In this document: positions 31,451-40,944 of the stretch, piece by piece
Position numbering within the stretch: position 1 is the stretch's first letter
Layout of the letters: each line of letters opens with the position of its first letter
Source of the DNA: an uncultured Clostridia bacterium
Lineage (GTDB): Bacteria > Bacillota > Clostridia > Christensenellales > Aristaeellaceae
Assembly (NCBI GenBank): GCA_934670175.1
Contig: CAKUOX010000001.1
Coordinates: forward strand, 25,662 to 89,661
Reading direction: 5' to 3'
Length of the DNA stretch: 64,000 nucleotides
Translations under genes and position numbers: made by a program
The notes under the pieces: model-generated
Databases searched by the model: none
Told to the model about the DNA's origin: nothing
The model's input: the letters and a program-made list of their open reading frames with translations, nothing else

Positions 31451-33927
31451 ATGATCGACAAAATGCTGGTTCGCGGGGCGAAGGTTCACAACCTGAAAAA
31501 CATAGATGTAGATATTCCGCTGGGGAGGATCGTGGGCATTGCGGGCGTGTCCGGCTCCGGCAAATCGTCCCTTGCGTTGGGCGTGCTGTACGCGGAGGGT
31601 TCCCGCCGTTATCTGGAAGCGCTCTCCACCTACACGCGCCGCCGCATGACGCAGGCGTCGAAGGCCAGCGTAGACGAGGTATTGTATGTTCCTGCGGCGC
31701 TGGCGCTGCATCAGCGTCCCGGCGTGCCCGGCATTCGCAGCACCTTTGGCACGGGAACGGAGCTGCTCAACAGTCTGCGGCTGATGTATTCCCGCCTTGC
31801 AAGCCACCGCTGCCCCAATGGGCATTATCTGCAGCCGTCCCTGCTGGTCGCCGCCGGCAAGGAGCTGGTTTGTCCGGTGTGCGGCGCGCATTTTTACGCG
31901 CCGTCCGCCGAGGAGCTCGCGTTTAATTCTCAGGGCGCATGCAAGCGGTGCGGCGGCACGGGCATTGTCCGCACGGTCGATCTCGATACGCTGGTACCGG
32001 ACGATTCGCTGACCATCGACGGCGGCGCGGTCGCCCCGTGGAAAAGCCTGATGTGGTCGCTGATGACGGATATTTGCCGGGAAATGGGCGTGCGGACGGA
32101 TGTGCCGTTCCGCGATCTGACAGCGCGGGAAAAGGACATCGTGTTCCATGGCCCTGCGGAGAAGAAGCACATCTTTTACCACAACAAAAACGCCAATCAG
32201 GCGGGCGAGCTGGATTTCACCTATTTCAATGCCGTCTACACCGTGGAAAACGCCCTTGCCAAGGTCAAGGACGAGAAGGGCATGAAGCGGGTGGAGAAAT
32301 TCCTGAAGGAGGATATTTGTCCGGAATGCGATGGTACGCGCCTTTCCGCCGCCGCCCGTGCGCCGAGGCTGCGGGGCATTTCGCTGGATGCGGCCTGCCG
32401 AATGACGCTTTCCGAGCTGGTCGATTGGGTTCGAGGAGTGCCGGAAAGCCTGCCGGAGGAAATGCGCCCAATGGCAGAGCGCATCTGCGAGGCATTTGAT
32501 GGCGCCGCCAAACGGCTGATGGATCTGGGGCTGGGCTATCTGACGCTGGATCGTTCGGCGTCCACGCTTTCCACAGGCGAACGCCAGCGGATGCAGCTGG
32601 CGCGCGCCGTCCGAAACCGCACCACCGGCGTCCTCTATGTGCTGGACGAGCCCTCCATCGGCCTGCATCCATCCAATATCGTGGGGTTGACCGGCGTGAT
32701 GCGCGATCTGGTGGCGATGGCAATTCCGTGATCCTGGTGGATCACGACACGCAGATATTGAAGGAAGCGGATTGGATCGTGGAAATGGGGCCGGAGGCGG
32801 GCGCGAACGGCGGCCATGTGATCGCGCAGGGAGATATTCCAACCATTGAAGCCGCGCCCGCTTCGCAGATCGGGCCGTTCCTTGCCGGAAGGACCGAAAC
32901 AAAAATGAGGTGCTGTGCCGCGAAGGACGAGCTGTTCGCAGGCGGTGCTATCCGCATGTCTACCTCGCGAATCCATACCGTCAAGCCCCTGAAGGTGGAA
33001 ATTCCCAGGGGACGGCTCACCGTGGTTACCGGCGTATCCGGCTCCGGCAAGACCACCATGGTGCTTGAAAGCCTGATACCGGCGCTGGAGGCGAGCATCA
33101 GCGGATCCACGCTGCCGGAGCATATCCGCAGCATTGAAGCCGAGGGCATCGCGCACGTCAAGCTCATCGACGCCACGCCCATCGGCGTCAACGTTCGCTC
33201 CACAGTCGCCACCTATGCGGGCGTGCACGATGAGCTGCGCAAGCTCTACGCCAGGTCGGCCGCTGCAAAGGAGCGCGGCTATAAGGCCGGCGACTTTTCA
33301 TATAACACGGGCGCCCTGCGCTGCTCCGGCTGCGACGGCACGGGCGTGGTCAGCCTGGATGTGCAGTTTCTGCCGGATGTGAATATCCCGTGCCCGGACT
33401 GTCGGGGTTCGCGCTATGCCCGCGCCGCCTACGATGTGAAGGTGACGAACAGGGCAGGGCAGTGCGCGTCCCTGCCGGAGCTGATGGATATGGACGTAAA
33501 CTCTGCGGTCGGCTTCTGCAGGGATATGAAGACCGTCAGCCAGAGACTGAGCGTTCTCAGGCAGCTTGGCCTTGGCTATCTGACGCTCGGCGAGGAAACG
33601 CCGAGCCTGTCCGGCGGCGAGGCGCAGCGCCTGAAGCTGGCAAGTGAGATCGGAAGGGTGCAGACGGATTCCGTTTTCGTGTTTGACGAGCCGTCGATCG
33701 GATTGCACCCGCTGGATGTTCAGGTGCTGCTCGGCGTTTTCCAGGCGCTTTTGGACAACGGCGCGACGGTCATCGTGATCGAGCACGATCTGGACGTCAT
33801 CCGCAATGCGGATTATGTCATCGATATGGGCCCCGGCGGCGGCGAAGCGGGCGGGCGAATCGTGGCCAGCGGAACGCCGCAGGAGATCAAAATGAACAGG
33901 GGCAGCATTACCGGTCAGTTCCTTTGA
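31451..33927 (+). pseudogene. UvrA-like ABC ATPase (UvrA2/DrrC type), interrupted by one frameshift
   Basis: Two adjoining frames make one UvrA-like protein of about 825 residues. The first (31451-32731) has RGAKVHNLKNIDV, Walker A SGSGKSSLALG, zinc motifs CPVCGAHF/CKRCGGTG and CPECDGTRLS, signature LSTGERQRM and VLDEPSIGLHPS. The second (32728-33927) begins within the D-loop/H-loop (ILVDHDTQILKEADWIVEMGP), then has Walker A SGSGKTTM, CSGCDGTG/CPDCRGSRY, and LSGGEAQRLKLA. Restoring one G around 32718-32722 (GCGATGGCAATTCC to GATGGGCAATTCC) would read through as AMGNSVILVDHD. UvrA paralogs of this size lack the UvrB-binding part of true UvrA and are linked to drug tolerance or DNA-lesion handling. 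It may be a sequencing error or a recent inactivation. Confidence 0.85.
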
Positions 33928-33950
33928 GGTATCGGGAATCGCCGGTGCGC

Positions 33951-34400
33951 TTACATTCGCGGGCGCCGCCTTACAGTCAGCGCCTGTTGGACACGCGCTT
34001 CAAACCTGTCGGATACAAATGCCAGGTCTTTGATAAAGATCTTTTCGTGGGCGACGCATAGGATACGCGAATCGCGATCCTTCTTCAGGTCGGTAATATC
34101 GGAGAAATGATACAGCTTCTTTCGGCCGAAGGACGTCGTGAATTCGAAGGTATCGTCCGACAGCATGCGGATCACTCGATTGTTCCAGGAGAATACCCCA
34201 TATACGAAAAAACAGACAAACGGTACGCTGAGAAGCAGCAGAACGGCATTTTTTACGATGGCGTATACCGTGAACGCTGTGCTGCTGAACAGCAGGATGA
34301 GATCGAGTATAAGGAAAGCGCTTGACAGGCACATATCCGCCCAGGGCTTGTCCGTATAGATGAGGCTTTTGAGCGTGCGTTCCTTAAACGACAGTTTCAT
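33951..34400 (-). CDS. Small membrane protein with two helices and PH-like domain, unknown
   Basis: A 149-residue protein from ATG 34400, chosen because GGAGGAG lies 6 bp upstream; a longer frame to 34415 has no site. Two hydrophobic segments (about residues 24-44 and 50-68) are followed by a beta-rich stretch (FEFTTSFGRKKLYHFSDITDLKKDRDSRILC) resembling bacterial PH-like/YcxB-type domains. It ends 23 bp from the convergent UvrA-like gene. No function can be assigned. Confidence 0.75.
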   Translation of the reverse strand: MKLSFKERTLKSLIYTDKPWADMCLSSAFLILDLILLFSSTAFTVYAIVKNAVLLLLSVPFVCFFVYGVFSWNNRVIRMLSDDTFEFTTSFGRKKLYHFSDITDLKKDRDSRILCVAHEKIFIKDLAFVSDRFEARVQQALTVRRRPRM

Positions 34401-34518
34401 AGAAATCTCCTCCATCGGGATGTGTGCTGCATATTACCTTTCTGCCAATGATTGATTCGTGCAGTGCGGGCGTTTTTCCTTTTCACTTGTGCAATTTTAC
34501 ATGCTCTGCCAGAAATTT

Positions 34519-34561
34519 GCGCGCCGAATTGCCTTTCGCGGGCGCACTGTGCTATAATTCT
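34519..34561 (+). promoter_or_regulatory. Shared promoter cassette, copy 3 (two-component operon)
   Basis: GCGCGCCGAATTGCC as in the other two copies, -35 TTGCCT (34529-34534), 18 bp containing GGGCGCACTGTG, -10 TATAAT (34553-34558). The inverted repeat is less perfect (GCGCGCC / GGCGCAC). It drives the response regulator start at 34589. Confidence 0.75.
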
Positions 34562-34588
34562 GCTGTAATGGGCATGTGTGGGGGTGTG

Positions 34589-35278
34589 ATGGTGAAGAGG
34601 ATACTGCTGCTGGAGGACGACGCGGCGCTGGGGCAGGGCATACAGCTGGCGCTGCAGCTCGCAGATGCGCAGATCACGCTGTGCCGCAGCCTGCTTCAGG
34701 CGCGGCAGCTGCTGAGCGGGGCTGCGTTTGATCTGCTGATACTGGACGTCAACCTGCCGGATGGAAGCGGGCTCGAGCTGCTGCGCGAACAGAAGGCGCT
34801 GCGTCCGGAGATCCCCGCCATACTGCTGACGGCCAACGATCTGGAGCTGGACGAGGTCACGGGGCTGGAGTCCGGCGCGGACGATTACATCACCAAGCCG
34901 TTTTCCCTCGCCGTGCTTCGGGCGCGCGTCAACGCGCAGCTTCGCCGCAGCGCCGCGGCGGGAAGCGCGGCGCTGGCGCTGGGGGCGTACACCTTCGATT
35001 TTGAGCGCATGGTCTACCGAAAAAACGGTGCGTCCATTGAGCTGAGCCGCGCAGAACAGCGGCTGCTGCGCGCGTTGGTGGAAAACCGCGGGCATGCCGT
35101 GAGCCGCGCCGCGCTGGTGGACCGCGTGTGGACGGACGGCGGGGAATATGTGGATGAGAATGCGCTGACGGTCACGGTCAGGCGGCTGCGCGCCAAGCTG
35201 GAGGACGATCCGGCGTCGCCGCGCTGCCTGAAGACCGTATACGGCATCGGCTATATGTGGGCGGTGGACGCATGCTGA
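34589..35278 (+). CDS. OmpR-family response regulator
   Basis: A 229-residue response regulator. I use ATG 34589; GTG 34592 is also possible, and ATG 34568 would leave almost no leader after the -10 at 34553. Receiver: acidic pocket EDD (residues 9-11), phospho-acceptor D53 (LLILDVNLPDG), Thr in LLTAND, Lys in DYITKPF. The C-terminal half is the winged HTH (LSRAEQRLLRALVENRGHAVSR, then VDENALTVTVRRLRAKL). Overlaps the sensor kinase start by 7 bp. It likely controls the ABC transporter genes downstream. Confidence 0.93.
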   Translation: MVKRILLLEDDAALGQGIQLALQLADAQITLCRSLLQARQLLSGAAFDLLILDVNLPDGSGLELLREQKALRPEIPAILLTANDLELDEVTGLESGADDYITKPFSLAVLRARVNAQLRRSAAAGSAALALGAYTFDFERMVYRKNGASIELSRAEQRLLRALVENRGHAVSRAALVDRVWTDGGEYVDENALTVTVRRLRAKLEDDPASPRCLKTVYGIGYMWAVDAC

Positions 35279-36192
35279 TCGCCGCGCTGGTATTGCTGTC
35301 CGCGTTGGCCGCAGCGTTCGCCCTGTGGCAGCGCGCGCAGGCGGTGCGGACGCTGCGCCGTCTGGACGAGATGCTCACGCAGGCGATGGACGGCGCGTTT
35401 ACCGCGTCACGCTTCGATGAAACGCGGCTCTCTGCCGTGGAGGCGCGCTTTGCGCGCTATCTGGCCTCGTCCGCCGTATCTGCGCGGCGGGTACAGGCGG
35501 AAAGGGAAGCGGTAAAGGCGCTCATCGGCGATATTGCGCACCAGACTCGAACGCCGCTCGCGAATATTCGGCTTTACGCTCAGCTGCTGGCGGAGCAGCC
35601 GCTGAGCGCACAGGGGTGCGTTTGTGCGGCGGCGCTGGACGCGCAGACGGAAAAGCTGCAGGGGCTGCTGGAGGCGCTGGTCAAGACCTCGCGGCTGGAG
35701 ACAGGCGTTCTGGCGCTGCACCCCGAACCGGCGGCGGTCGCGCCGGTTGTCGAACGCGCGGCGGCGCAATACCTGCCAAAGGCGGCGGGAAAGGGCGTTG
35801 CGCTGACGGTGGAGCCGCCGCAGCAGGATATGATCGCCGTCCTCGATGTGAAATGGACGGAGGAGGCGCTGTGCAACCTGCTGGACAACGCCGTGAAATA
35901 CACGCCGTCCGGCGGCAGCGTCGCCGTTTGCGCGCGTGCCTATGAGATGTTCTGCCGCATCGATATTGTCGATACCGGCTGCGGCATTGCCGAGGACGAG
36001 CAGGCGCGCATTTTCGGGCGCTTCTATCGCAGCCCGTCTGCGGCGCAGGTGCAGGGCGTTGGCGTCGGGCTGTATCTGACGCGGCAGATCCTCGCCTGCG
36101 AGGGCGGCTATGTCAGGGTCGCCAGCGCGCCGGGCAGGGGCAGCACCTTTTCCGTTTTCCTGCCGAGGCAGGCGCCGGATACGCAAAAGTGA
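35272..36192 (+). CDS. Sensor histidine kinase without extracellular domain
   Basis: A 306-residue kinase from ATG 35272. One N-terminal hydrophobic helix (residues 2-19) is followed directly by the cytoplasmic part: H-box IAHQTRTPLANIRLYAQLL with the phospho-His, N-box DNAVKYTPSGG, G1 DTGCGIAEDE, F-box GRFYRS and G2 GVGVGLYLTRQI. There is no room for an extracellular sensor. Kinases of this type next to ABC/FtsX exporters (BceS-like) sense through the transporter, and the pair at 36299-39648 directly follows. Confidence 0.92.
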   Translation: MLIAALVLLSALAAAFALWQRAQAVRTLRRLDEMLTQAMDGAFTASRFDETRLSAVEARFARYLASSAVSARRVQAEREAVKALIGDIAHQTRTPLANIRLYAQLLAEQPLSAQGCVCAAALDAQTEKLQGLLEALVKTSRLETGVLALHPEPAAVAPVVERAAAQYLPKAAGKGVALTVEPPQQDMIAVLDVKWTEEALCNLLDNAVKYTPSGGSVAVCARAYEMFCRIDIVDTGCGIAEDEQARIFGRFYRSPSAAQVQGVGVGLYLTRQILACEGGYVRVASAPGRGSTFSVFLPRQAPDTQK

Positions 36193-36298
36193 CGAAAGCG
36201 TTATATTCCGGAAAGCGCCAGGACACAGGACGCTGTTATCATAAATGCTGCGGATAGTTACTTCTGCAGCATTGCTTTTTATCCGGAGGTATTTTGGT

Positions 36299-36970
36299 AT
36301 GACTGCGATTCTTGAAACACAGGCACTGAAGAAAATCTATGGCAGCGGCGAAACGGCGGTTCGCGCGCTGGACGGCGTGAATCTGCGCGTGAACAGCGGC
36401 GAATTTGTCGCCATTGTGGGCACATCCGGCTCCGGCAAATCCACGCTGCTGCACATGCTGGGCGGACTGGATCGGCCGACCGAGGGCAAGGTGCTGGTGG
36501 ACGGCCAGGATATTTTTGCTCTGGACGACGAGGCGCTTACCATTTTCAGGCGCAGGTGCATCGGCTTCGTGTTCCAGAGCTACAACCTTGCGCCCATGCT
36601 CAGCGCGTATGAGAACATCGTGCTGCCCGTACAGCTGGACGGCGGCAGGGTGGACGAAAAATATGTGCGGGAGGTCATCGAGACCTTGGGGCTCGCCAAA
36701 CGGCTGAACAACCTGCCCAACCAGCTTTCCGGCGGTCAGCAGCAGCGCGTGGCCATTGCCCGCGCCCTCGCCGCCAAGCCGGCGATCATACTGGCGGACG
36801 AGCCGACCGGCAACCTGGATTCCAAAACCAGTCAGGATGTGCTGGGACTGATGAAGGTGACGGGCCAGCGCTTTTCACAGACCATGGTGATGATTACCCA
36901 TAACGAGGCGATCGCCCAGCTGGCCGACCGCATCGTCCGCATTGAGGACGGCCGCATCGCGGTGCGCTGA
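36299..36970 (+). CDS. ABC transporter ATPase (MacB/BceA type)
   Basis: A 223-residue ATPase from ATG 36299 (GGAGG 10 bp upstream). Walker A GTSGSGKST near residue 40, Q-loop FVFQSYNLAPMLSAYENI, signature LSGGQQQRVAIARAL and Walker B IILADEPTGNLDSKTS. These are the hallmarks of the MacB/LolD/BceA subfamily, which works with FtsX-like permeases by mechanotransmission. The permease starts 14 bp downstream. Likely role: export of, or resistance to, cell-wall-active peptides; substrate inferred from family only. Confidence 0.92.
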   Translation: MTAILETQALKKIYGSGETAVRALDGVNLRVNSGEFVAIVGTSGSGKSTLLHMLGGLDRPTEGKVLVDGQDIFALDDEALTIFRRRCIGFVFQSYNLAPMLSAYENIVLPVQLDGGRVDEKYVREVIETLGLAKRLNNLPNQLSGGQQQRVAIARALAAKPAIILADEPTGNLDSKTSQDVLGLMKVTGQRFSQTMVMITHNEAIAQLADRIVRIEDGRIAVR

Positions 36971-36984
36971 GGGGGCGAGTGAAG

Positions 36985-39648
36985 ATGAAGGTCAACAATC
37001 GCAAATGCGTGCTCAGGTTGGGGCTGCGCAGTCTGCGCGTCAACCGCACGCGCAATCTGGTGGCAGTGCTGGCCATCGCGCTGACCGCCATGCTGTTTAC
37101 ATCGCTGTTCACCATCGCCTTTTCCATCAACGACGGCATACAGCAGTCCGGCTTTCGGCAGGCGGGCGGCTGGGCGCACGGCGGCTTTAAATATCTGACT
37201 GAGGCGCAGTTTAACGAGCTCAGTCAGGACGCGCGCATTTCGCAGTACGGCCTGCGGCGCTATCTGGGCATGCCGACGGACGCGCCGTTTAACAAGCATC
37301 ATGTTGAGCTGAGCTATGCAGACGCGAACCAGGCGCACTGGATGTTCTGCGATCCTGTGGAAGGGCGTTTGCCCGAGGCGGGCACGAACGAGGCCGCCGC
37401 GGACACCCGCGTGCTGGAGCTGTTGGGGATCGAGCCCCAGCTCGGTGCGGAATTCAGCCTAAAGTTTCAGGTGGACGGACATGCGGCGGAGCAGCGCTTT
37501 ACGCTCTGCGGCTGGTGGCGCGGTGACGAGGCCTCGAGCGCGAGTCATGTGCTCATTCCTGAAAGCCGGGTCGACGCGATATTGCAGGAAACGGGCGTCA
37601 CGCCGCCGGGCGATGACGGCATGACCGGTACCTGGAGCATGGACGTGATGCTCGGCAGCGGCGCGCGGCACATTCAGGCGGAGCTGGACGCCATATTGCG
37701 CGACCATGGCTATCAGAGCGACAGCCGCGCGCAGGACGGCTTCGTGGCGGCAGGCGTCAACTGGGCGTACACCGGCGCGCAGCTTTCCGAAAAGCTGGAT
37801 ACGCGCACGGTGGTACTGCTTCTGGTTATGCTGGCGATGATCCTGCTGACGGGCTATCTGATCATCTACAACGTGTTTCAGGTCTCCGTAGCTGGCGATA
37901 TTCGGCTCTATGGCATGCTTAAGACCATCGGCACCACGCCGCGCCAGCTGCGGCGCATCATCCGCGTGCAGGCGACGGTACTCGCATTCGTGGGCATTCC
38001 GGTGGGATCGTTGCTGGGCTGGGCGCTGGGCGGCGTGCTGACGCCAGCCGTTGCGGCGCGGCTGAACGGCGTGAGCGCGGGCGTGTCGCTCAATCCGCTG
38101 CTCTTTGCCGGCAGCGCCGCCTTTGCTTTGGCAACGGTGCTCATCTCCTGCCGCCGTCCCGGGCGCATGGCGGCGCGCGTCTCGCCGATCGAGGCGCTGC
38201 GCTACACTGAGAGCGCGGCTGGCTCCGCGAAAAAGCGCGCGCGGCGCAGGGCGCGCAGGGCGTGGCCGCTGTCCATGGCGTGGGGAAATCTCGGACGCAA
38301 TCGGGGTAAGACGCTGGTCACGGTGCTGTCGCTGTCGCTGGCGGCGGTACTGCTGACGATCACCGTTACCTTTGCCGGCAGCTTCGATATGGATAAATAC
38401 CTGTCCAAATACGTCGCCAGCGATTTCCTGCTCGCCGACGCAGGTCAGCTTCAGACGGGCGGCGCGCTGTTTGGCGCCGATATGGCGCTGCCCGAATCCG
38501 CCGTCGACGCGGTGCAGGCGCAGGGCAGCGTTACGGACGGCGGCAGAATCTACGGCAAGACCTCGGATGTGCAGGAATTTGTCGCCGAGGATTATTACCG
38601 GCAGGCCAACAGCCGCTGGAATGACAGCGCGGCGCTGGATCGCAGGGTAGATTTCATGGAGCGCGATGCGGACGGCCTGCTGGCGGATGACGCGCAGCTA
38701 TACGGCATGGAGCCGTTTGCGCTGGACCGGCTGGACGTGGTGCAGGGCGATATTGCAAGGCTCAGCGAGCCGGACAGCCGCTATATCGCCGTCGTATGCC
38801 AGAAGGACGATTACGGCGCGGCGGTGGCGGGCAGCCACTGGGCGCAGCTGGGCGATACCGTTCGCCTGCGGTATGTGGAACAGTATCAATACTATGATCC
38901 GGATACCGGCGCGGTCTATCCCGAGGATGTGGATCTGGATGCGGTGGATAATTGGAAGCGGCGCGCCGTCAAATACCGCGATGTGGAGTATACCGTGGCG
39001 GCGCTGGTGACAATGCCCACGGCGTTCAGCTATCGCTACTATGGCAGCGATGAATTCGTGCTGGGCGCGGAGGCGTTCGTGCGTGACAGCGGCACAAACT
39101 GCGTTATGTACTATGCCTTTGATACGGAGGATGCAGGCGCGGCGGAAATGGAGCGCTTCCTCGGGGACTATACGCAGAGGACTGCGCCGGAGCTGAACTA
39201 CGAGAGCCGGAATACCTATGCGGCGCAATACGAGAGCTTCCGCAGCCTGTTTCTGCTGCTCGGCGGCACGCTGAGCTTCATCGTGGGGCTGGTCGGCATA
39301 CTGAACTTTGTGAACGCCATCATTACGGGCATCAGCGTCCGCCGCCGTGAGCTGGCGGTGCTGCGCGCGGTGGGCATGACGGCGCGGCAGCAGCAGAGCA
39401 TGCTGGCACTGGAGGGGCTTATGTACACGCTCGGCGCGGCGGTGCTCGCGGCGGCGCTCACGCTTCTGACCGCGCCCGCGGTGCGCGCCGTCCTGGGCAG
39501 CGCATTCTGGTTTTTGTCCTATCGGTTCACGCTTTGGCCGGTGCTGGCGATCCTGCCCGCATTCGCGGCGCTGGGTGTGCTCATTCCGATGCTGAGCGGC
39601 CGCGCTGAGCGCAGGCACAGCATCGTGGAACGGCTGCGGCAGGAATAA
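36985..39648 (+). CDS. ABC transporter permease with two FtsX domains
   Basis: An 887-residue permease from ATG 36985 (GTG 36979 is an alternative). One N-terminal helix (about 25-48) precedes an extracellular domain; helices around 270-385 form the first FtsX core; a second N-terminal-type helix near 445-465 starts a second extracellular domain; helices at about 755-880 form the second FtsX core, ending with RAERRHSIVERLRQE. Conserved FtsX features include MLKTIGTTPRQLRRII and LAVLRAVGMTARQQQSMLALEG. It partners the ATPase upstream. It is followed by a strong terminator. Confidence 0.9.
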   Translation: MKVNNRKCVLRLGLRSLRVNRTRNLVAVLAIALTAMLFTSLFTIAFSINDGIQQSGFRQAGGWAHGGFKYLTEAQFNELSQDARISQYGLRRYLGMPTDAPFNKHHVELSYADANQAHWMFCDPVEGRLPEAGTNEAAADTRVLELLGIEPQLGAEFSLKFQVDGHAAEQRFTLCGWWRGDEASSASHVLIPESRVDAILQETGVTPPGDDGMTGTWSMDVMLGSGARHIQAELDAILRDHGYQSDSRAQDGFVAAGVNWAYTGAQLSEKLDTRTVVLLLVMLAMILLTGYLIIYNVFQVSVAGDIRLYGMLKTIGTTPRQLRRIIRVQATVLAFVGIPVGSLLGWALGGVLTPAVAARLNGVSAGVSLNPLLFAGSAAFALATVLISCRRPGRMAARVSPIEALRYTESAAGSAKKRARRRARRAWPLSMAWGNLGRNRGKTLVTVLSLSLAAVLLTITVTFAGSFDMDKYLSKYVASDFLLADAGQLQTGGALFGADMALPESAVDAVQAQGSVTDGGRIYGKTSDVQEFVAEDYYRQANSRWNDSAALDRRVDFMERDADGLLADDAQLYGMEPFALDRLDVVQGDIARLSEPDSRYIAVVCQKDDYGAAVAGSHWAQLGDTVRLRYVEQYQYYDPDTGAVYPEDVDLDAVDNWKRRAVKYRDVEYTVAALVTMPTAFSYRYYGSDEFVLGAEAFVRDSGTNCVMYYAFDTEDAGAAEMERFLGDYTQRTAPELNYESRNTYAAQYESFRSLFLLLGGTLSFIVGLVGILNFVNAIITGISVRRRELAVLRAVGMTARQQQSMLALEGLMYTLGAAVLAAALTLLTAPAVRAVLGSAFWFLSYRFTLWPVLAILPAFAALGVLIPMLSGRAERRHSIVERLRQE

Positions 39649-39682
39649 AAAGCCGGATGCGCAAAGCTGTCCTTTAATCAAG

Positions 39683-39728
39683 AAAGGGGCTATGGCGAAG
39701 CGTGCGCGCTTTCCGCCATAGCCCCTTT
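39683..39728. terminator. Bidirectional terminator between permease and zinc-ribbon genes
   Basis: AAAGGGGCTATGGCG (39683-39697) and its exact complement (39714-39728) form a 15-bp stem. The hairpin lies between convergent genes and can end both transcripts, though the U-tracts are short (TTT). Confidence 0.8.
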
Positions 39729-39751
39729 GGTCAGGTGAACCAAGATTGCCT

Positions 39752-39961
39752 TTATTCCCGACCCGCGCCGTATTTTTCGGCGCTGCGAAGGGCGGGATCG
39801 TCCTGCGCCTCCGCGGGGAAAACATAGCCGCATTCACACCGGAAATCCGCTACCAGGCGGCCTCGGCGCGCGAACACCTCGACCTCCCGTCCACAGACGG
39901 GGCAGATGCGTTCCTCGGGAACGGGCGTTTTATATTTTGCTTCACAGCCTTCAAGATTCAT
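39752..39961 (-). CDS. Small zinc-ribbon protein
   Basis: A 69-residue protein from ATG 39961, chosen because GGAGG lies 9 bp upstream; the ATG at 39982 lies before that site. It holds CPVCGREVEVF and CECGYVF, a C-x2-C ... C-x1-C zinc ribbon, after a short N-terminus with one more Cys. No enzymatic domain. It converges on the permease gene. Function unknown; such small ribbons are common in Clostridia. Confidence 0.75.
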   Translation of the reverse strand: MNLEGCEAKYKTPVPEERICPVCGREVEVFARRGRLVADFRCECGYVFPAEAQDDPALRSAEKYGAGRE

Positions 39962-40092
39962 GCCGCGATACCTCCGTTTCATAAACTCGGCGCAAGCTGC
40001 GCTTCACCTATATTCATGTCCCGCATGTCGAGGTTTGAAACATGCTTGGGTCGGGGCAATGGAATTTTTTCCTGCATTTCGCGCGGCGATTC

Positions 40093-40121
40093 TTGCAAGC
40101 CGCGCTGCAAGCTGATATAAT
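40093..40121 (+). promoter_or_regulatory. Promoter of the TetR gene
   Basis: TTGCAA (40093-40098), 17 bp, TATAAT (40116-40121), 58 bp before the TetR start. Confidence 0.7.
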
Positions 40122-40179
40122 CAAGATCGGAGGGGACAGGCTGCTCAGCCGTCAATACGAATGAAAGCGAGTGTGCGCC

Positions 40180-40746
40180 ATGCCGTCTTTTACGCGAAGG
40201 GCCATTATGGAGGCCTGCATGCAGCTGCTGAACGAGCGTCCGGTGAACAAAATCGCCATTAAGGACATCGTGGAGGTATGCGGCATCAATCGAAACACCT
40301 TCTATTATCACTTTCAGGATCTGCCGAGCCTGATCGAAGCCATCGCCAAGGAAGAGGTGGACTTCGTGATCAACAAGTATGCGCGCGTCGAATCCTATGA
40401 GCAGTGCCTGAACATCGTGGTGGAATTCATATTGAAGAACCGCCGCGCCACGCTGCACCTGTACAATTCCGCGAACCGCGATATTTATGGACAGTACCTG
40501 ATGAACATCTGCCAGTACGTCGTGGAGACCTATTTCAATACCGCTTTTGCCGATCGGAAGCTGAGCGCCTGGGATCGCTCCGTTATCATCACTTCTTATA
40601 AGTGTCATTGCTACGGCCTGTTTATCGACTGGCTGAACAGCGGACTGAAGGACGACATTCTGCCGATGCTGTCGCGGATGTGCGAGCTGCGCGGCGGCAT
40701 GATCGAAGAAATGTTCAAGCGCGCGGAACAGTCGGCTTCCGCCTGA
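40180..40746 (+). CDS. TetR-family transcriptional regulator
   Basis: A 188-residue regulator from ATG 40180. Its N-terminal HTH is typical (KIAIKDIVEVCGINRNTFYYHFQDLPSL, residues ~25-52), followed by a helical ligand-binding domain. The FYYHFQ motif and the DhaS/TetR_C_8-like C-terminus are common in Firmicute regulators of membrane-transporter operons. A terminator separates it from the HdeD-like, MMPL and coiled-coil genes at 40945-46718, which are its probable targets. Confidence 0.9.
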   Translation: MPSFTRRAIMEACMQLLNERPVNKIAIKDIVEVCGINRNTFYYHFQDLPSLIEAIAKEEVDFVINKYARVESYEQCLNIVVEFILKNRRATLHLYNSANRDIYGQYLMNICQYVVETYFNTAFADRKLSAWDRSVIITSYKCHCYGLFIDWLNSGLKDDILPMLSRMCELRGGMIEEMFKRAEQSASA

Positions 40747-40773
40747 AATCAGCCGCATACCCCTACTTTTTGT

Positions 40774-40827
40774 GCATCCGGCACGATTTGCCCAGTTTTT
40801 CAGCAAATCGCGCCGGATGCCTGTTTT
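40774..40827 (+). terminator. Terminator after the TetR gene
   Basis: GCATCCGGCACGATTTGC (40774-40791) pairs with GCAAATCGCGCCGGATGC (40803-40820) with one mismatch, an 18-bp stem, followed by CTGTTTTT. It lies 28 bp after the TetR stop. Confidence 0.85.
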
Positions 40828-40852
40828 TGGTACAGGCGGCGCCAAGTGCCCA

Positions 40853-40881
40853 TGGCAAAAATGCTGAAGAGCGGCTATACT
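40853..40881 (+). promoter_or_regulatory. Candidate promoter of the HdeD-MMPL-coiled-coil operon
   Basis: TGGCAA (40853-40858), 17 bp, TATACT (40876-40881), directly behind the TetR terminator and 64 bp before the HdeD-like start. A likely place for TetR control, though I see no clear palindromic operator. Confidence 0.5.
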
Positions 40882-40944
40882 GGCAGCATGGACGGTGGGC
40901 ACAGATGTGCGCCGCCGAATTTACCGCCTGGGAGGGAAAAAACG

